DNA of 64,000 nt from CAYPAV01 sp964408805 (GCA_964408805.1 CAYPAV010000009.1:62001-126000), one strand, 5' to 3'; counted from the stretch's first letter, positions 52,878 through 61,039 are shown. Made by a program: numbers and translations. The notes: a model not told the origin generated them from the sequence alone.

Positions 52878-53378
52878 ATGGCCGAGCCTATTACGAAACT
52901 TTGGCACGCGGCCCGTTTTGGGGAATTGTCCGACGTAAAGCGCCTGCTGGCGCAACGGGCTTCGGTGGACGAGGCCGATATTTTCGGCATGAGCGGGCTG
53001 CATTGGGCGGCCTATGGCGGCAAGGCGGCGGTCGCGAAACTGCTTCTTTCGGCGGGGGCGAATGTCAACGTTCGCGACACCTCCGGCGAGACGCCGCTTC
53101 ATTACGCCTCGACCCGCGGGCCAATCGACCTCGCGGAACTTCTGATCGCGGCCGGCGCCGATGTCAACGCGGCGGATGCGATCGGCCAGCGTCCGCTCCA
53201 CTATGCCGCCATCTGGAACGGTCGCATCGGCACCTCCACCCTCCTGATCGCCCATGGCGCCGATGTCAACGCGCGCGATCAGGACGGTAATTCTCCGCTG
53301 GACTTGGCGGAGGACCGCTTGTTCGATGATCTCGCGGCACTCCTCCGCAAACACGGTGCTCGTCCGAAAGGCAAGTAG
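52878..53378 (+). CDS. Ankyrin-repeat protein
   Basis: A 166-residue soluble protein consisting almost entirely of ankyrin repeats: SGLHWAAYGGKAAVAKLLLSAGANVN, ETPLHYASTRGPIDLAELLIAAGADVN, QRPLHYAAIWNGRIGTSTLLIAHGADVN and a terminal NSPLDLAE unit, preceded by a capping repeat. Such proteins are scaffolds for protein binding; the partner is not evident. It has no signal or transmembrane helix and is complete. Its close spacing after GlcG/HbpS suggests a shared message. Confidence 0.9.
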   Translation: MAEPITKLWHAARFGELSDVKRLLAQRASVDEADIFGMSGLHWAAYGGKAAVAKLLLSAGANVNVRDTSGETPLHYASTRGPIDLAELLIAAGADVNAADAIGQRPLHYAAIWNGRIGTSTLLIAHGADVNARDQDGNSPLDLAEDRLFDDLAALLRKHGARPKGK

Positions 53379-53404
53379 AGGGAGCGCGTCGGGTGTGGTG
53401 AATA

Positions 53405-53432
53405 TTGAACGATGTAGAAAGTTGGATACTAT
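53405..53432 (+). promoter_or_regulatory. Sigma70-type promoter before the 83-residue protein
   Basis: TTGAAC (53405-53410), a 16-bp spacer and TACTAT (53427-53432) lie 72 bp upstream of ATG 53505. The pair is close to consensus in an otherwise GC-rich spacer and points to separate transcription of the small gene. Confidence 0.5.
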
Positions 53433-53504
53433 CGATTTCGATCAATAGACGGTCCTGCAAGGGAATCGGCGTGCGGCGCATTCGGTCGAAGAGGAAACGA
53501 GGCC

Positions 53505-53756
53505 ATGGAAAGACTAAAAGCCATTGTCGACGAGGCGATCGGGAAGCTGGAGGGAGTCGTCTCGAGCGACCGGTTGGACGAAGTCGCCAAGGTCATCGAA
53601 GCGGCGGTCATCCGGGGGATGCTCGAAGGTCAGCATAGGGCCGTCGACGCTTGCCATAATTACAGCGAGGCGGAGCAGGATATGGCACACAAGATCGCCA
53701 CCGAAATTCGCAAGAAGAACGACGCGCTGATCGTCAATCTATCCAGTTTGCGCTGA
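53505..53756 (+). CDS. Small helical protein of unknown function
   Basis: An 83-residue soluble protein that is predicted almost entirely helical (MERLKAIVDEAIGKLEGVV, SDRLDEVAKVIEAAVIRGM, and a later SEAEQDMAHKIATEIRKKN helix). It has a single Cys-His patch (DACHNYSE). GAGGAAACGAGG precedes ATG 53505. It lies between its own predicted promoter and the convergent GGDEF-EAL gene. No family was recognised. Confidence 0.65.
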   Translation: MERLKAIVDEAIGKLEGVVSSDRLDEVAKVIEAAVIRGMLEGQHRAVDACHNYSEAEQDMAHKIATEIRKKNDALIVNLSSLR

Positions 53757-53768
53757 CCTTTCGGCCGG

Positions 53769-55466
53769 TCAAGGGGTTTCGGGCGGCTTCACCTTATTGT
53801 CGCCCTCGGACAGCAAGCGCCCAATCTCCTCGGCGGGACGGGGCCGGCTGTAGTGGAACCCCTGAATTTGGTTGCAGTCCAATGAGCGCAAGTAATCCAG
53901 TTGCTGGGTTGTCTCCACCCCTTCGGCGATCACCTTGAGGCCGAGATCCTTGGCCAAATCGATGGTCGCCTTGACGATGGCGACATCGTTGGCGTCCGTT
54001 GGCAGGCCGACGATGAACTCCTGTGCGATCTTCAGTTTGTAAACGGGGAATGTGCGGAGATATTTGAGTGACGAATACCCGGTGCCGAAATCGTCGATCG
54101 ACAATTTAATGCCGTGTCCGCTCAATCGTCCGAGGATCGCGTGATAGCCGCGCATCGACTCCATGACCGTGCTTTCGGTCAATTCCAGCTCAAGTCTCTC
54201 GGCCGGCAGTCCGCTTCGCGAAAGCGTTGCCAATACCTGTTCGACGAGGCTCTGTTCCTTGAATTGCAGCGGCGAGAGGTTGACCGCCATAACACCTGGT
54301 AGAATCCCCTGATCGAACCAGAGGTGCGCCTGCCGGCAGGCCTCGTCGAGAATCCATTCGCCGAGCGGCAGGATCAGCCCGCTATCCTCCGCCACGCCGA
54401 TGAATTCGTCCGGATAGATCAACCCGCGTTCGGGATGGTGCCACCGCACAAGGGCTTCGAGACCGACGATTCGATCCGATTCGGGGTCGACCTGCGGCTG
54501 GTAGTGCAGCTCGAACTCCTCACGCTCCAAGGCATGATGCAGTTGCGGGCTCAGCGTGACCTGCTTCCGCGCGACCAGATCGAGCGCATCCGTCTGAAAG
54601 CGGAAGGTGTTTCTGCCTTCCTCCTTGGCTTGGTGGAGCGCGTTTTCGGCCCGGTTCATCATGTCCTCTGGGCCTTCGATGGAACCGGCATGAACAACGA
54701 TGCCGATGCTGGCGCTGGTATGGATATCCCGGCCATCGATTGTGAAGGGGAGGGCGAGTGAGTTCAGCACTTTTTGCGCCAAGGTCGCGGCGTGCGTCGG
54801 ATCGCGAAGATCCGCTTGCAGGACCGCGAATTCATCGCCGCCGAAGCGTGCCACCGTATCGGTTTCGCGGAGGAATCCGGTCAACCGCTCGGCGAAGGCT
54901 CTCAGCAGGGCGTCGCCGGCTCGATGACCGAGTGCGTCGTTGACATCCTTGAAATGGTCCAGATCGAGAAAATGGACTGCGAAGAGCCCGGAATCGCGGT
55001 TCGCCCGTGCAATCGATTGGCTCAGGCGCTCCGCGAACAAGGCGCGGTTCGGAATATCGGTTAGCGAATCGTAGTGGGCGGGATGACGGGCTCCCCCGAC
55101 AACCGGATCGGTGTCCTCGGCCTCTTCAACGAGACAAAATAGAACCAATTCGCCGCCGACTTCGATCGGGCCGGTTCGCATCTCGACGATCTTGACTGCA
55201 CCGTCCGCCGCGCGATGCAATAGCGTGGAGCGGGCCTCCTTCTTCTCAGCGAGGCCGTTCAGCCATCCGATCATTTCGCCTTTTGAACGGGTATCGAGAT
55301 GCTCCAAGGGCGCGCCGATCAACTCTTCGCGGGCGCAGCCGTAAAACGCGGCGGCGGCCGGATTGGCTTCGATAATGCGCGCCGTCTTCGGGTCGAGCAC
55401 GAGAATCGAGGAAGAATTGTTTTCGAAGAGGTCGCGATAACCTGAATCAGTTTCGAACAAGGACAC
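53769..55466 (-). CDS. PAS-GGDEF-EAL cyclic di-GMP synthase/phosphodiesterase
   Basis: A 565-residue bifunctional c-di-GMP protein: a PAS sensor (about 8-115), a diguanylate cyclase with GGDEF intact (209-213) and a product-inhibition I-site RETD at 200-203, and an EAL phosphodiesterase domain with EAL (337-339), DDFG and EGVE intact. The LKID-type motif is LKIAQ, keeping the lysine. No membrane segment or signal is seen, so it is probably cytoplasmic. Start GTG 55466 or TTG 55460 is uncertain: AGGAAA is 3 nt before the first and about 8 nt before the second. It could regulate motility or biofilm. Confidence 0.93.
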   Translation of the reverse strand: MSLFETDSGYRDLFENNSSSILVLDPKTARIIEANPAAAAFYGCAREELIGAPLEHLDTRSKGEMIGWLNGLAEKKEARSTLLHRAADGAVKIVEMRTGPIEVGGELVLFCLVEEAEDTDPVVGGARHPAHYDSLTDIPNRALFAERLSQSIARANRDSGLFAVHFLDLDHFKDVNDALGHRAGDALLRAFAERLTGFLRETDTVARFGGDEFAVLQADLRDPTHAATLAQKVLNSLALPFTIDGRDIHTSASIGIVVHAGSIEGPEDMMNRAENALHQAKEEGRNTFRFQTDALDLVARKQVTLSPQLHHALEREEFELHYQPQVDPESDRIVGLEALVRWHHPERGLIYPDEFIGVAEDSGLILPLGEWILDEACRQAHLWFDQGILPGVMAVNLSPLQFKEQSLVEQVLATLSRSGLPAERLELELTESTVMESMRGYHAILGRLSGHGIKLSIDDFGTGYSSLKYLRTFPVYKLKIAQEFIVGLPTDANDVAIVKATIDLAKDLGLKVIAEGVETTQQLDYLRSLDCNQIQGFHYSRPRPAEEIGRLLSEGDNKVKPPETP

Positions 55467-55478
55467 TTTCCTGGAACC

Positions 55479-55503
55479 GCGGTTTTCCCTTCAAGGGAAC
55501 CGC
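55479..55503 (-). other. Strong hairpin between tRNA-Lys and the GGDEF-EAL gene
   Basis: GCGGTT-TT-CCCTT (55479-55491) pairs with AAGGGAACCGC (55493-55503) in an 11-bp stem with a 2-nt bulge and a minimal loop. It lies 13 bp upstream of the GGDEF-EAL start and 71 bp after the tRNA. It might stabilise or terminate the tRNA transcript, or form a 5' leader of the c-di-GMP gene. No T-run follows on the minus strand. Confidence 0.45.
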
Positions 55504-55574
55504 TTTCGTTCTTACGGCCTGTCGGAAGAGGTAAGGTTTTCTATAAGAATAACCCTCTAACTCTTTGAAAAATA

Positions 55575-55650
55575 TGGTGAGCCCGACAGGGGTCGAACCT
55601 GTGACAACCTGATTAAAAGTCAGGTGCTCTACCAACTGAGCTACGGGCCC
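55575..55650 (-). tRNA. tRNA-Lys (UUU anticodon)
   Basis: A 76-nt tRNA on the minus strand, including an encoded CCA end. The acceptor stem GGGCCCG pairs with CGGGCTC, with one G-U pair; the D arm GCTCAGTTGGTAGAGC is standard; the anticodon stem CCTGA/TCAGG encloses CTTTTAA, giving the anticodon UUU that reads AAA/AAG lysine; the T arm contains GTTCGACCC. All four arms fold without mismatch. A promoter is recognisable 27 bp upstream of its 5' end. Confidence 0.97.
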
Positions 55651-55676
55651 GTCCATATCGCCCGGTGGGCGAGGAG

Positions 55677-55705
55677 AACATAGGGAGGCGGCGGGTTTGG
55701 GTCAA
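55677..55705 (-). promoter_or_regulatory. Promoter of tRNA-Lys
   Basis: Read on the minus strand: TTGACC (55700-55705), a 17-bp spacer and TATGTT (55677-55682). It ends 26 bp before the tRNA 5' end at 55650, leaving a leader of about 20 nt for RNase P removal. Near-consensus, so strong constitutive transcription is expected. Confidence 0.7.
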
Positions 55706-55715
55706 TGGGGATTGG

Positions 55716-56417
55716 CTATTCGCCGCGGACTTCCTCGACCATGTCCACCAATTGCTCCACGTCCAGAATGACGAGGGCATCGCTGTCACGCTGCAGGATA
55801 CCTTCGCGGGTCAAATCGCTGAACACCCGGGCGACGGTTTCGCGCGTCGTGCTGACGCGGCTCGCGACATCGCCGTGGATGGGAATCGGCGAAATTCGGG
55901 CGCTGTTGGCCTCTTCGTCTATGTCATCCTTGGCAAGGCGCAGAAGTTCCGCGTGGACCCGGTTATTCGCGCCGAGAGTGCTCAAATCCATGATCCGGTC
56001 GGTCGAGGCTCGGACGATCCCGGCCATGTCCTGCAACAATCCCACGGAGACGCGAGGATGCTCGATCAGAAGGTCGTTCAACGCATCCTGGGAGAGGCTG
56101 GCGATCAGGGACTCGCCGAGCGAGACCACATTCGCCGACCGCGGCTGGCTGTCGAGCGCCGCGAGTTCACCGAAATATTCACCGGTCTCGCGATCATCGA
56201 AGGTCACCTCGCGGCCGGAAAGAGAGTAGTTTACCACCCGTGCGCGGCCGGATACGACAAAACAGAGTTCGCAACTGTCACTCTGTCGGTCGAGAATCTG
56301 CTCGCTCGACTCGTAGGTGCGCCAACTGCATCGCTTGGCGAGCGCCTCCAGCGCTTCGTCCGATAAATCTTTCAGCAATCCGATACCCGCGAGGCTCGTC
56401 GTTTCGACATCGTTCAT
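55716..56417 (-). CDS. Crp/Fnr-family transcriptional regulator
   Basis: A 233-residue regulator with an N-terminal cyclic-nucleotide-binding beta-roll. The phosphate-binding cassette GEYFGELAALDSQPRSANVVSL keeps the Gly-Glu and Arg-Ser pattern expected for cNMP binding. No Fnr-type cysteine cluster is obvious. The C-terminal winged helix is VASRVSTTRETVARVFSDLTREGILQRD. Start ATG 56417 is used for its GGGAG upstream; ATG 56435 would add six residues. It may sense cAMP or another small ligand. Targets are not evident; the PKS operon is close. Confidence 0.88.
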   Translation of the reverse strand: MNDVETTSLAGIGLLKDLSDEALEALAKRCSWRTYESSEQILDRQSDSCELCFVVSGRARVVNYSLSGREVTFDDRETGEYFGELAALDSQPRSANVVSLGESLIASLSQDALNDLLIEHPRVSVGLLQDMAGIVRASTDRIMDLSTLGANNRVHAELLRLAKDDIDEEANSARISPIPIHGDVASRVSTTRETVARVFSDLTREGILQRDSDALVILDVEQLVDMVEEVRGE

Positions 56418-56505
56418 TATCGGGCTCGCTCCCATGGGCGATCTCTCGTCGCCCTGTTCAGTATTAGCATGATCGTACCGTCCCGCACACAAGGATTTAA
56501 CGTGA

Positions 56506-57006
56506 TTACGCCGCCTTCCGAGTGGCAATGACACCATCCTCCACTCGAATCCGCCAAATCAAAAGCGGTAGGTTGAGACAGGTGAAAAGTAGTGCCAGTT
56601 GCCAGGCACCGAAGGCCAGCGGCAGCACCGCGACCTCGAGCGCCACGATCAAGTAGTTGGGATGCCGGCACCAGCGATAGGGACCTCGCCGCACAAGGGG
56701 GGCATCCGCGATCGAGATAATTCGGGTGGTCCAATACCGTCCGAGGACGGCGATGACCCAGACGCGGCTAGCTTGCAGGATGACGAAGAAACCGATCAGC
56801 GGCCAGTTGATCGGCGTGATGGGAGCCGCGGCAACAAATAAGACGATGAGCCAGCTTCCGTGCAGCAAGACGAAGAAGGGGTATTGGATGCGTCCATATT
56901 CCTGTCCGCCGGCGGCGAGGAGACGGGCTGTATTGCGCTTCGCGAGAAGGAGTTCGCCGAGCCGCTGAAACGCAACAAGCAGCACGATCCATTGGGCGAG
57001 ACTCAT
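56506..57006 (-). CDS. Isoprenylcysteine-methyltransferase-like membrane O-methyltransferase (BpsB/SrsB-like)
   Basis: A 166-residue integral membrane protein with about five hydrophobic helices and the ICMT signature RRGPYRWCRHPNYLIVALEVAVLPLAFG near the C-terminus, which binds SAM. In Bacillus (BpsB) and Streptomyces (SrsB), such proteins sit next to type III PKS genes and O-methylate their lipid pyrones or resorcinols. The start overlaps the PKS stop by 4 bp (ATGA), so the pair is translationally coupled. The frame extends upstream for 63 residues that belong to the PKS overlap. Confidence 0.88.
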   Translation of the reverse strand: MSLAQWIVLLVAFQRLGELLLAKRNTARLLAAGGQEYGRIQYPFFVLLHGSWLIVLFVAAAPITPINWPLIGFFVILQASRVWVIAVLGRYWTTRIISIADAPLVRRGPYRWCRHPNYLIVALEVAVLPLAFGAWQLALLFTCLNLPLLIWRIRVEDGVIATRKAA

Positions 57007-58070
57007 CCGGCGAGATCCAGAGCCATGAAGCCCGCGGTGAAACCCGGCCCGAGCGCCCCCAGAAGCGCTATGCCTTGCTCCCGGCGCCGGAGGACGCGCT
57101 CGAGGACGAAGAGCACCGTCGCTGCCGACATGTTGCCGTGCGTCCGCAAGATATCGCGCGCATCGGCGAGTTCGCCGTCTTTCAAATCGAGACATTCCTC
57201 GAGCGCCGTCAGGACCTTCGCGCCGCCGGGATGGAAGAGGAAATGATCGATCGATTCGCGTGCAAGCGCGTTCCGTTCGAGGAATTCATCGATCGCGACC
57301 CGAAGGTCGTGACGAACGAGGTTCGGGATATCCCGGCTGAACTGAACACCAAAACCGTCTTCCTCGATTCGCCAGCCCATGATGTCGAGCGAGTTGGGCC
57401 AGCAATGTTCGCCCCAGGCACGGATTTTGGGGCCAACTCCCGAGGTCTTCAGGATCATGGCCGCCACACCGTCGCCGAAGAGCGCCGTCGCGATGATGTT
57501 GCTTTTCGACAGATCGACGGCTCGAAAGGTGAGCCCACATAGTTCGACCACGAGCACGAGCCAGGTTGAACCAGGGTTTGCACGAGCTTGTGCGGCCCCG
57601 CGCGCCAGGCCGAGCACACCGCCGGCGCAACCGAGACCGAAGATCGGCAGGCGCTCCGTATTCCGCCGAAAAGACATTCGCGCCATCAAGCGCGCATCCA
57701 GGCTGGGAACCGCGAGACCGGTCGAGGAGACCGTGATCAAACCGTCAATATCGTCCGGTACGAGGCCGGCCGTGTCGAGCGCTTCGCCGGCGGCTCGTTC
57801 CAGAAGCTTGAGCGCATTCTCGACATAGAGGGCATTCTGGTCTTTCCAACCGCGCGGTTCTTCGTACCATTCGATCGGGACGCAGGAGTAGCGGCGCTCG
57901 ATACCGGCGTTGCGGTAGGCCCCGGCCAAACGTTCGAAGGTGTCCGGACGCTTGGTGAATATCCGCCGTCCGAGCTCTTCCACCGCCGACTGTTCCAAGA
58001 CATGGTCCGGCACCGCCGTGGCGACGGAAAGAATTCGCGCGGCGCGCGGGCCGGATGAGGATTCGTTCAT
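57003..58070 (-). CDS. Type III polyketide synthase (alkylpyrone/alkylresorcinol synthase-like)
   Basis: A 355-residue chalcone-synthase-fold enzyme. The catalytic triad is complete: Cys148 in FGLGCAGGVLGLARG, His280 in FLFHPGGAKVL and Asn313 in THGNMSAATVL. Bacterial members condense a fatty acyl-CoA starter with malonyl-CoA to alkylpyrones, resorcinols or similar phenolic lipids. Coupling by a 4-bp overlap to the ICMT-like methyltransferase strongly suggests a methylated phenolic lipid product. Upstream lie a good -10 box and repeated GCATGCCT sites. Product length and form are unknown. Confidence 0.95.
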   Translation of the reverse strand: MNESSSGPRAARILSVATAVPDHVLEQSAVEELGRRIFTKRPDTFERLAGAYRNAGIERRYSCVPIEWYEEPRGWKDQNALYVENALKLLERAAGEALDTAGLVPDDIDGLITVSSTGLAVPSLDARLMARMSFRRNTERLPIFGLGCAGGVLGLARGAAQARANPGSTWLVLVVELCGLTFRAVDLSKSNIIATALFGDGVAAMILKTSGVGPKIRAWGEHCWPNSLDIMGWRIEEDGFGVQFSRDIPNLVRHDLRVAIDEFLERNALARESIDHFLFHPGGAKVLTALEECLDLKDGELADARDILRTHGNMSAATVLFVLERVLRRREQGIALLGALGPGFTAGFMALDLAG

Positions 58071-58101
58071 TTAGTGTCCCTGTCACGGACGGATCCATGC
58101 G

Positions 58102-58145
58102 ATGCCTAGTATAGGCATGCTGGCGGTTATGGAGAAAAGGCATGC
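58102..58145. promoter_or_regulatory. Repeated and palindromic operator at the PKS promoter
   Basis: On the minus strand, TATACT (58108-58113) is a good -10 box for the PKS gene and lies in the palindrome ATGCCT-AGTAT-AGGCAT (58102-58118). AGGCATGC occurs at 58113-58120 and again at 58138-58145, 25 bp apart, covering the weak -35 region. The pattern suggests a regulator bound at the -10 and -35, activating or repressing the PKS-methyltransferase operon. Confidence 0.55.
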
Positions 58146-58166
58146 AACTTCCTCGCCGGACCAAGA

Positions 58167-58195
58167 TTGCGAGGATTGCCTCGCATACCTATATA
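58167..58195 (+). promoter_or_regulatory. DUF502 promoter overlapped by a palindrome
   Basis: TTGCGA (58167-58172), a 17-bp spacer and TATATA (58190-58195) make a strong promoter 41 bp upstream of ATG 58237. A perfect inverted repeat TGCGAGG/CCTCGCA (58168-58185, loop ATTG) covers the -35 box and spacer, the usual place for a repressor site. The palindrome differs in sequence from the PKS operator. Confidence 0.6.
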
Positions 58196-58236
58196 GATAG
58201 TTCGGCGACGCCAGGTCGCCGTGTGAGTGAGGGTTC

Positions 58237-58977
58237 ATGGCGGCCCTACGGGTCAAGAAATCCCGCCGACGGCGGGCAAAGGCTATTCTTCGGGTTGGAG
58301 TGCTGGGACGGTTACGCGCGTATTTCTTCGCGGGCGTTCTGGTCAGCGCGCCGGTCGCGGTCACGATCGCGCTTGCCTGGTGGTTCGTCGGCTTCGTCGA
58401 TCGCCAAATCGTGCCTCTGATCCCCGCGCATTGGAATCCCAACACTTACCTCAAGGATTATCTTGGGGTCGAGATCGGCCTGCCGGGGATGGGTGTGATC
58501 ATGCTCCTTATCGCGATCACACTGGTCGGCGCTTTGATGGCAGGGTTCCTCGGGCGATTCATGGTCAGGATCGGCGAGAACATCGTGAACCGAATGCCCG
58601 TCGTTCGCGGCATCTACGCCGCCTCCAAGCAAATCTTCGAGACCGTACTTCGCGACCAGTCGGATGCCTTTCGCGAAGCGGTGCTGGTGCAGTATCCCCG
58701 GGAAGGTCTTTGGACCATCGGTTTTCTGACCGGCCGCAGCGAGGGTGAGGTCCAGAGCCGGCTCGAGGAAGACATGGTCAATATCTATGTGCCGACAACG
58801 CCGAATCCGACATCGGGTTTTCTGTTGTTCGTGCGCGAGGAAGATATCATCCGTCTCGATATGCCGGTCGAGGATGCGGTCAAAATGGTGATCTCGGTCG
58901 GCATTGTCGAACCGCCTCATATTGGGTCGAAGGTCGATCAACCCACACCCGTTCTGGTCAGCCGGAACGAAGATTGA
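58237..58977 (+). CDS. DUF502-family inner-membrane protein
   Basis: A 246-residue protein of the conserved DUF502 family. It has a very basic N-terminus (RVKKSRRRRAKAILR), two transmembrane helices (FAGVLVSAPVAVTIALAWWFVGFV and GVIMLLIAITLVGALMAGFLG) and a C-terminal soluble domain with the typical ANRIP-like GENIVNRMPVVRGIYAASKQI and TPNPTSGFLLFV blocks. Its role is not established; it is often linked to cell-envelope integrity. It converges on recG with a 20-bp overlap. A strong promoter lies upstream. Confidence 0.9.
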   Translation: MAALRVKKSRRRRAKAILRVGVLGRLRAYFFAGVLVSAPVAVTIALAWWFVGFVDRQIVPLIPAHWNPNTYLKDYLGVEIGLPGMGVIMLLIAITLVGALMAGFLGRFMVRIGENIVNRMPVVRGIYAASKQIFETVLRDQSDAFREAVLVQYPREGLWTIGFLTGRSEGEVQSRLEEDMVNIYVPTTPNPTSGFLLFVREEDIIRLDMPVEDAVKMVISVGIVEPPHIGSKVDQPTPVLVSRNED

Positions 58978-61039
58978 GCACCGCCGCGTCGCGTTCGAAA
59001 AGGTAGAGCAGGACGCGAAGCGCTTGACCGCGCGTACTCGTCAATTCCGAATCCTTCGAGAGAATGAGTTTCGCGTCGTCCCGCGCCGCGGCCATGAGAT
59101 CGCCGTGGAGCGCCATGTCGGCGAGCTTGAATTCGGGCAGGCCGCTCTGCCGGGTGCCCAGGATTTCGCCGCCGCCGCGAAGACGCAAGTCCTCCTCGGC
59201 GATGCGAAAACCGTCCTCCGTCTCGCGCAGGATCTGGAGGCGCGCCCGCGCCGTCTCGCCGAGCGGGCCGGCGAAGACGAGGAGACAATTGGATGCCCGG
59301 TCACCGCGGCCGATGCGTCCACGAAGTTGGTGCAGCTGGGCAAGCCCGAATCGTTCGGCGTGCTCGACCACCATCAGCGTCGCATCCGGCACGTCGACGC
59401 CGACTTCGATCACCGTCGTGGCGACAAGGATATCGGCGGGGCCCTCGGCGAATCGCGCCATCGCCGCGTCCTTCTCCTTTCCCTTCATCCGCCCGTGTAC
59501 GAGCGCCACCCGATCGCCGAAGCGTGCCTTGAGTAGGGCATAGCGATCCTCGGCGGCCGCGAGGTCGCTGACCGCCGATTCCTCGACCAGGGGGCAGACC
59601 CAATAGGCCTTGGCACCGCCGTCAATCCGGCGTTCTAGACCGCCGATGACTTCCTCGATCCGGGCGAGGGGGACCGTTCGCGTGTCGATAGGCTTTCGTC
59701 CGGCCGGCTTTTCCAATAGCTGCGAGGCGTCGAGATCGCCATAGGCGGTCATCAACAAGGTTCTGGGAATCGGTGTTGCGGTCATGACAAGAACATCCAC
59801 CGCCTTTCCCTTCGCCGTGAGGTCGAGGCGCTGATGAACGCCGAAGCGGTGCTGCTCGTCGATCACCGCCAGCATCAGATCGTGGAACTCGACGCTTTCC
59901 TGGAAGAGCGCATGGGTCCCGATCGCAATATCGATAGAGCCGTCGGCGAGGCCCGCCAGGATTTCCTGCCGGGCTTTCCCCTTGTCGCGGCCGGTCAGGA
60001 TCGCGGTCTTGAGACCGGCGACGTCGGCGAGCGGCTGGATCGTCGCCAAATGCTGGCGGGCTAGGATTTCCGTCGGCGCCATCAAGGCGCCCTGGCCGCC
60101 GCATTCGACCGTGTTCAGCATGGCGAAGAGTGCCACCATCGTCTTTCCGCTGCCGACATCACCCTGCAGGAGACGCAGCATTGTTACGGGCGCGGCCATG
60201 TCATCGCCGATCTCCCGCAAGGCGCCGGTCTGTGAGCGGGTGAGCTTGAAGGGCAGTTGGGCGAGGACGCGCCGGCGCAGATCGCCATCGCCCTTGATCG
60301 CGCGACCCGGCCGCTTCTTCATCTTTTCACGAATGATATGGAGCGCCAGTTGGTTGGCCAGCAACTCGTCATAGGCTAGGCGCGCCCGGGCGGCGCTCTC
60401 GGGGGAGAGGGCGGCTTCGTTGGCGGGCGCGTGGGCCCGCAAGACCGCCTCCCGCCAGCCGGGCCAGGATTGTTGCGTGAGATAAGCCTGATCCTGCCAT
60501 TCCGGCAGGTCCGGCAGATCCGAGATGGCGCCCCTGACGGCCTTGCCGAGCGTCTTCAGGGTCAATCCCTCCGTGAGCGGATAGACCGGTTCGACAAGGG
60601 GCATGCTGTCCGTCTCTTTCGGATCGAGGACATAGTCCGGATGGGTCATCTGGACTTCGTCGCGGAACCGATCGATCGTGCCGCTGACGACGCGATCAGC
60701 CCCTTCCGGCAGGAGTTTCCGAAGATAATCCTCGCGCGCATGGAAATAGACCAAGGTCAGCGGTCCGGAGTCGTCGTGGCACCGAACGCGGTAGGGTTGG
60801 CGTTTTACCCGGGATGGTTCGTGGCGATCGACCGTGAGCGTGATCGTCGCGATCTTGCCGGTTGGCGCCTCAGCCGCCGCCGGCGAAAGACGGCGATCGA
60901 TGATCTCGCGCGGCAACAGCCACAGCAGGTCGGTGATCATGTCGCCGCACAATCGCTCGATCAATTTGGCGATGCGCGGACCGATGCCGCTGATCGCGGT
61001 CACCGGTCGAAACAGCGGATTGAGAATTTCCGGTCGCAC
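58958..61039 (-). CDS. recG: ATP-dependent DNA helicase RecG
   Basis: About 693 residues from GTG 61039, the length of E. coli RecG; this start gives the canonical opening RPEILNPLF and follows GGAAG 10 nt upstream. ATG 61072 and 61138 give longer forms. RecG reverses stalled forks and branch-migrates Holliday junctions. A wedge/OB domain (about 70-170) precedes the helicase domain with Walker A LLQGDVGSGKT, DEQHRFGV, and the RIGRGDRASNCLL and TRAG-like GTRQSGLPEF C-terminal region. It is divergent from sdhE. Core motifs intact. Confidence 0.95.
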   Translation of the reverse strand: MRPEILNPLFRPVTAISGIGPRIAKLIERLCGDMITDLLWLLPREIIDRRLSPAAAEAPTGKIATITLTVDRHEPSRVKRQPYRVRCHDDSGPLTLVYFHAREDYLRKLLPEGADRVVSGTIDRFRDEVQMTHPDYVLDPKETDSMPLVEPVYPLTEGLTLKTLGKAVRGAISDLPDLPEWQDQAYLTQQSWPGWREAVLRAHAPANEAALSPESAARARLAYDELLANQLALHIIREKMKKRPGRAIKGDGDLRRRVLAQLPFKLTRSQTGALREIGDDMAAPVTMLRLLQGDVGSGKTMVALFAMLNTVECGGQGALMAPTEILARQHLATIQPLADVAGLKTAILTGRDKGKARQEILAGLADGSIDIAIGTHALFQESVEFHDLMLAVIDEQHRFGVHQRLDLTAKGKAVDVLVMTATPIPRTLLMTAYGDLDASQLLEKPAGRKPIDTRTVPLARIEEVIGGLERRIDGGAKAYWVCPLVEESAVSDLAAAEDRYALLKARFGDRVALVHGRMKGKEKDAAMARFAEGPADILVATTVIEVGVDVPDATLMVVEHAERFGLAQLHQLRGRIGRGDRASNCLLVFAGPLGETARARLQILRETEDGFRIAEEDLRLRGGGEILGTRQSGLPEFKLADMALHGDLMAAARDDAKLILSKDSELTSTRGQALRVLLYLFERDAAVLNLRSG

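Noticed and set aside
53769..55466. Degenerate, inactive EAL domain
   Set aside because: The LKID-type motif is LKIAQ, but the lysine, EAL, DDFG and EGVE are present, so loss of phosphodiesterase activity cannot be claimed.
55479..55503. Rho-independent terminator of tRNA-Lys
   Set aside because: The stem is strong, but no run of T follows on the minus strand. I therefore list it as a hairpin of unknown role.
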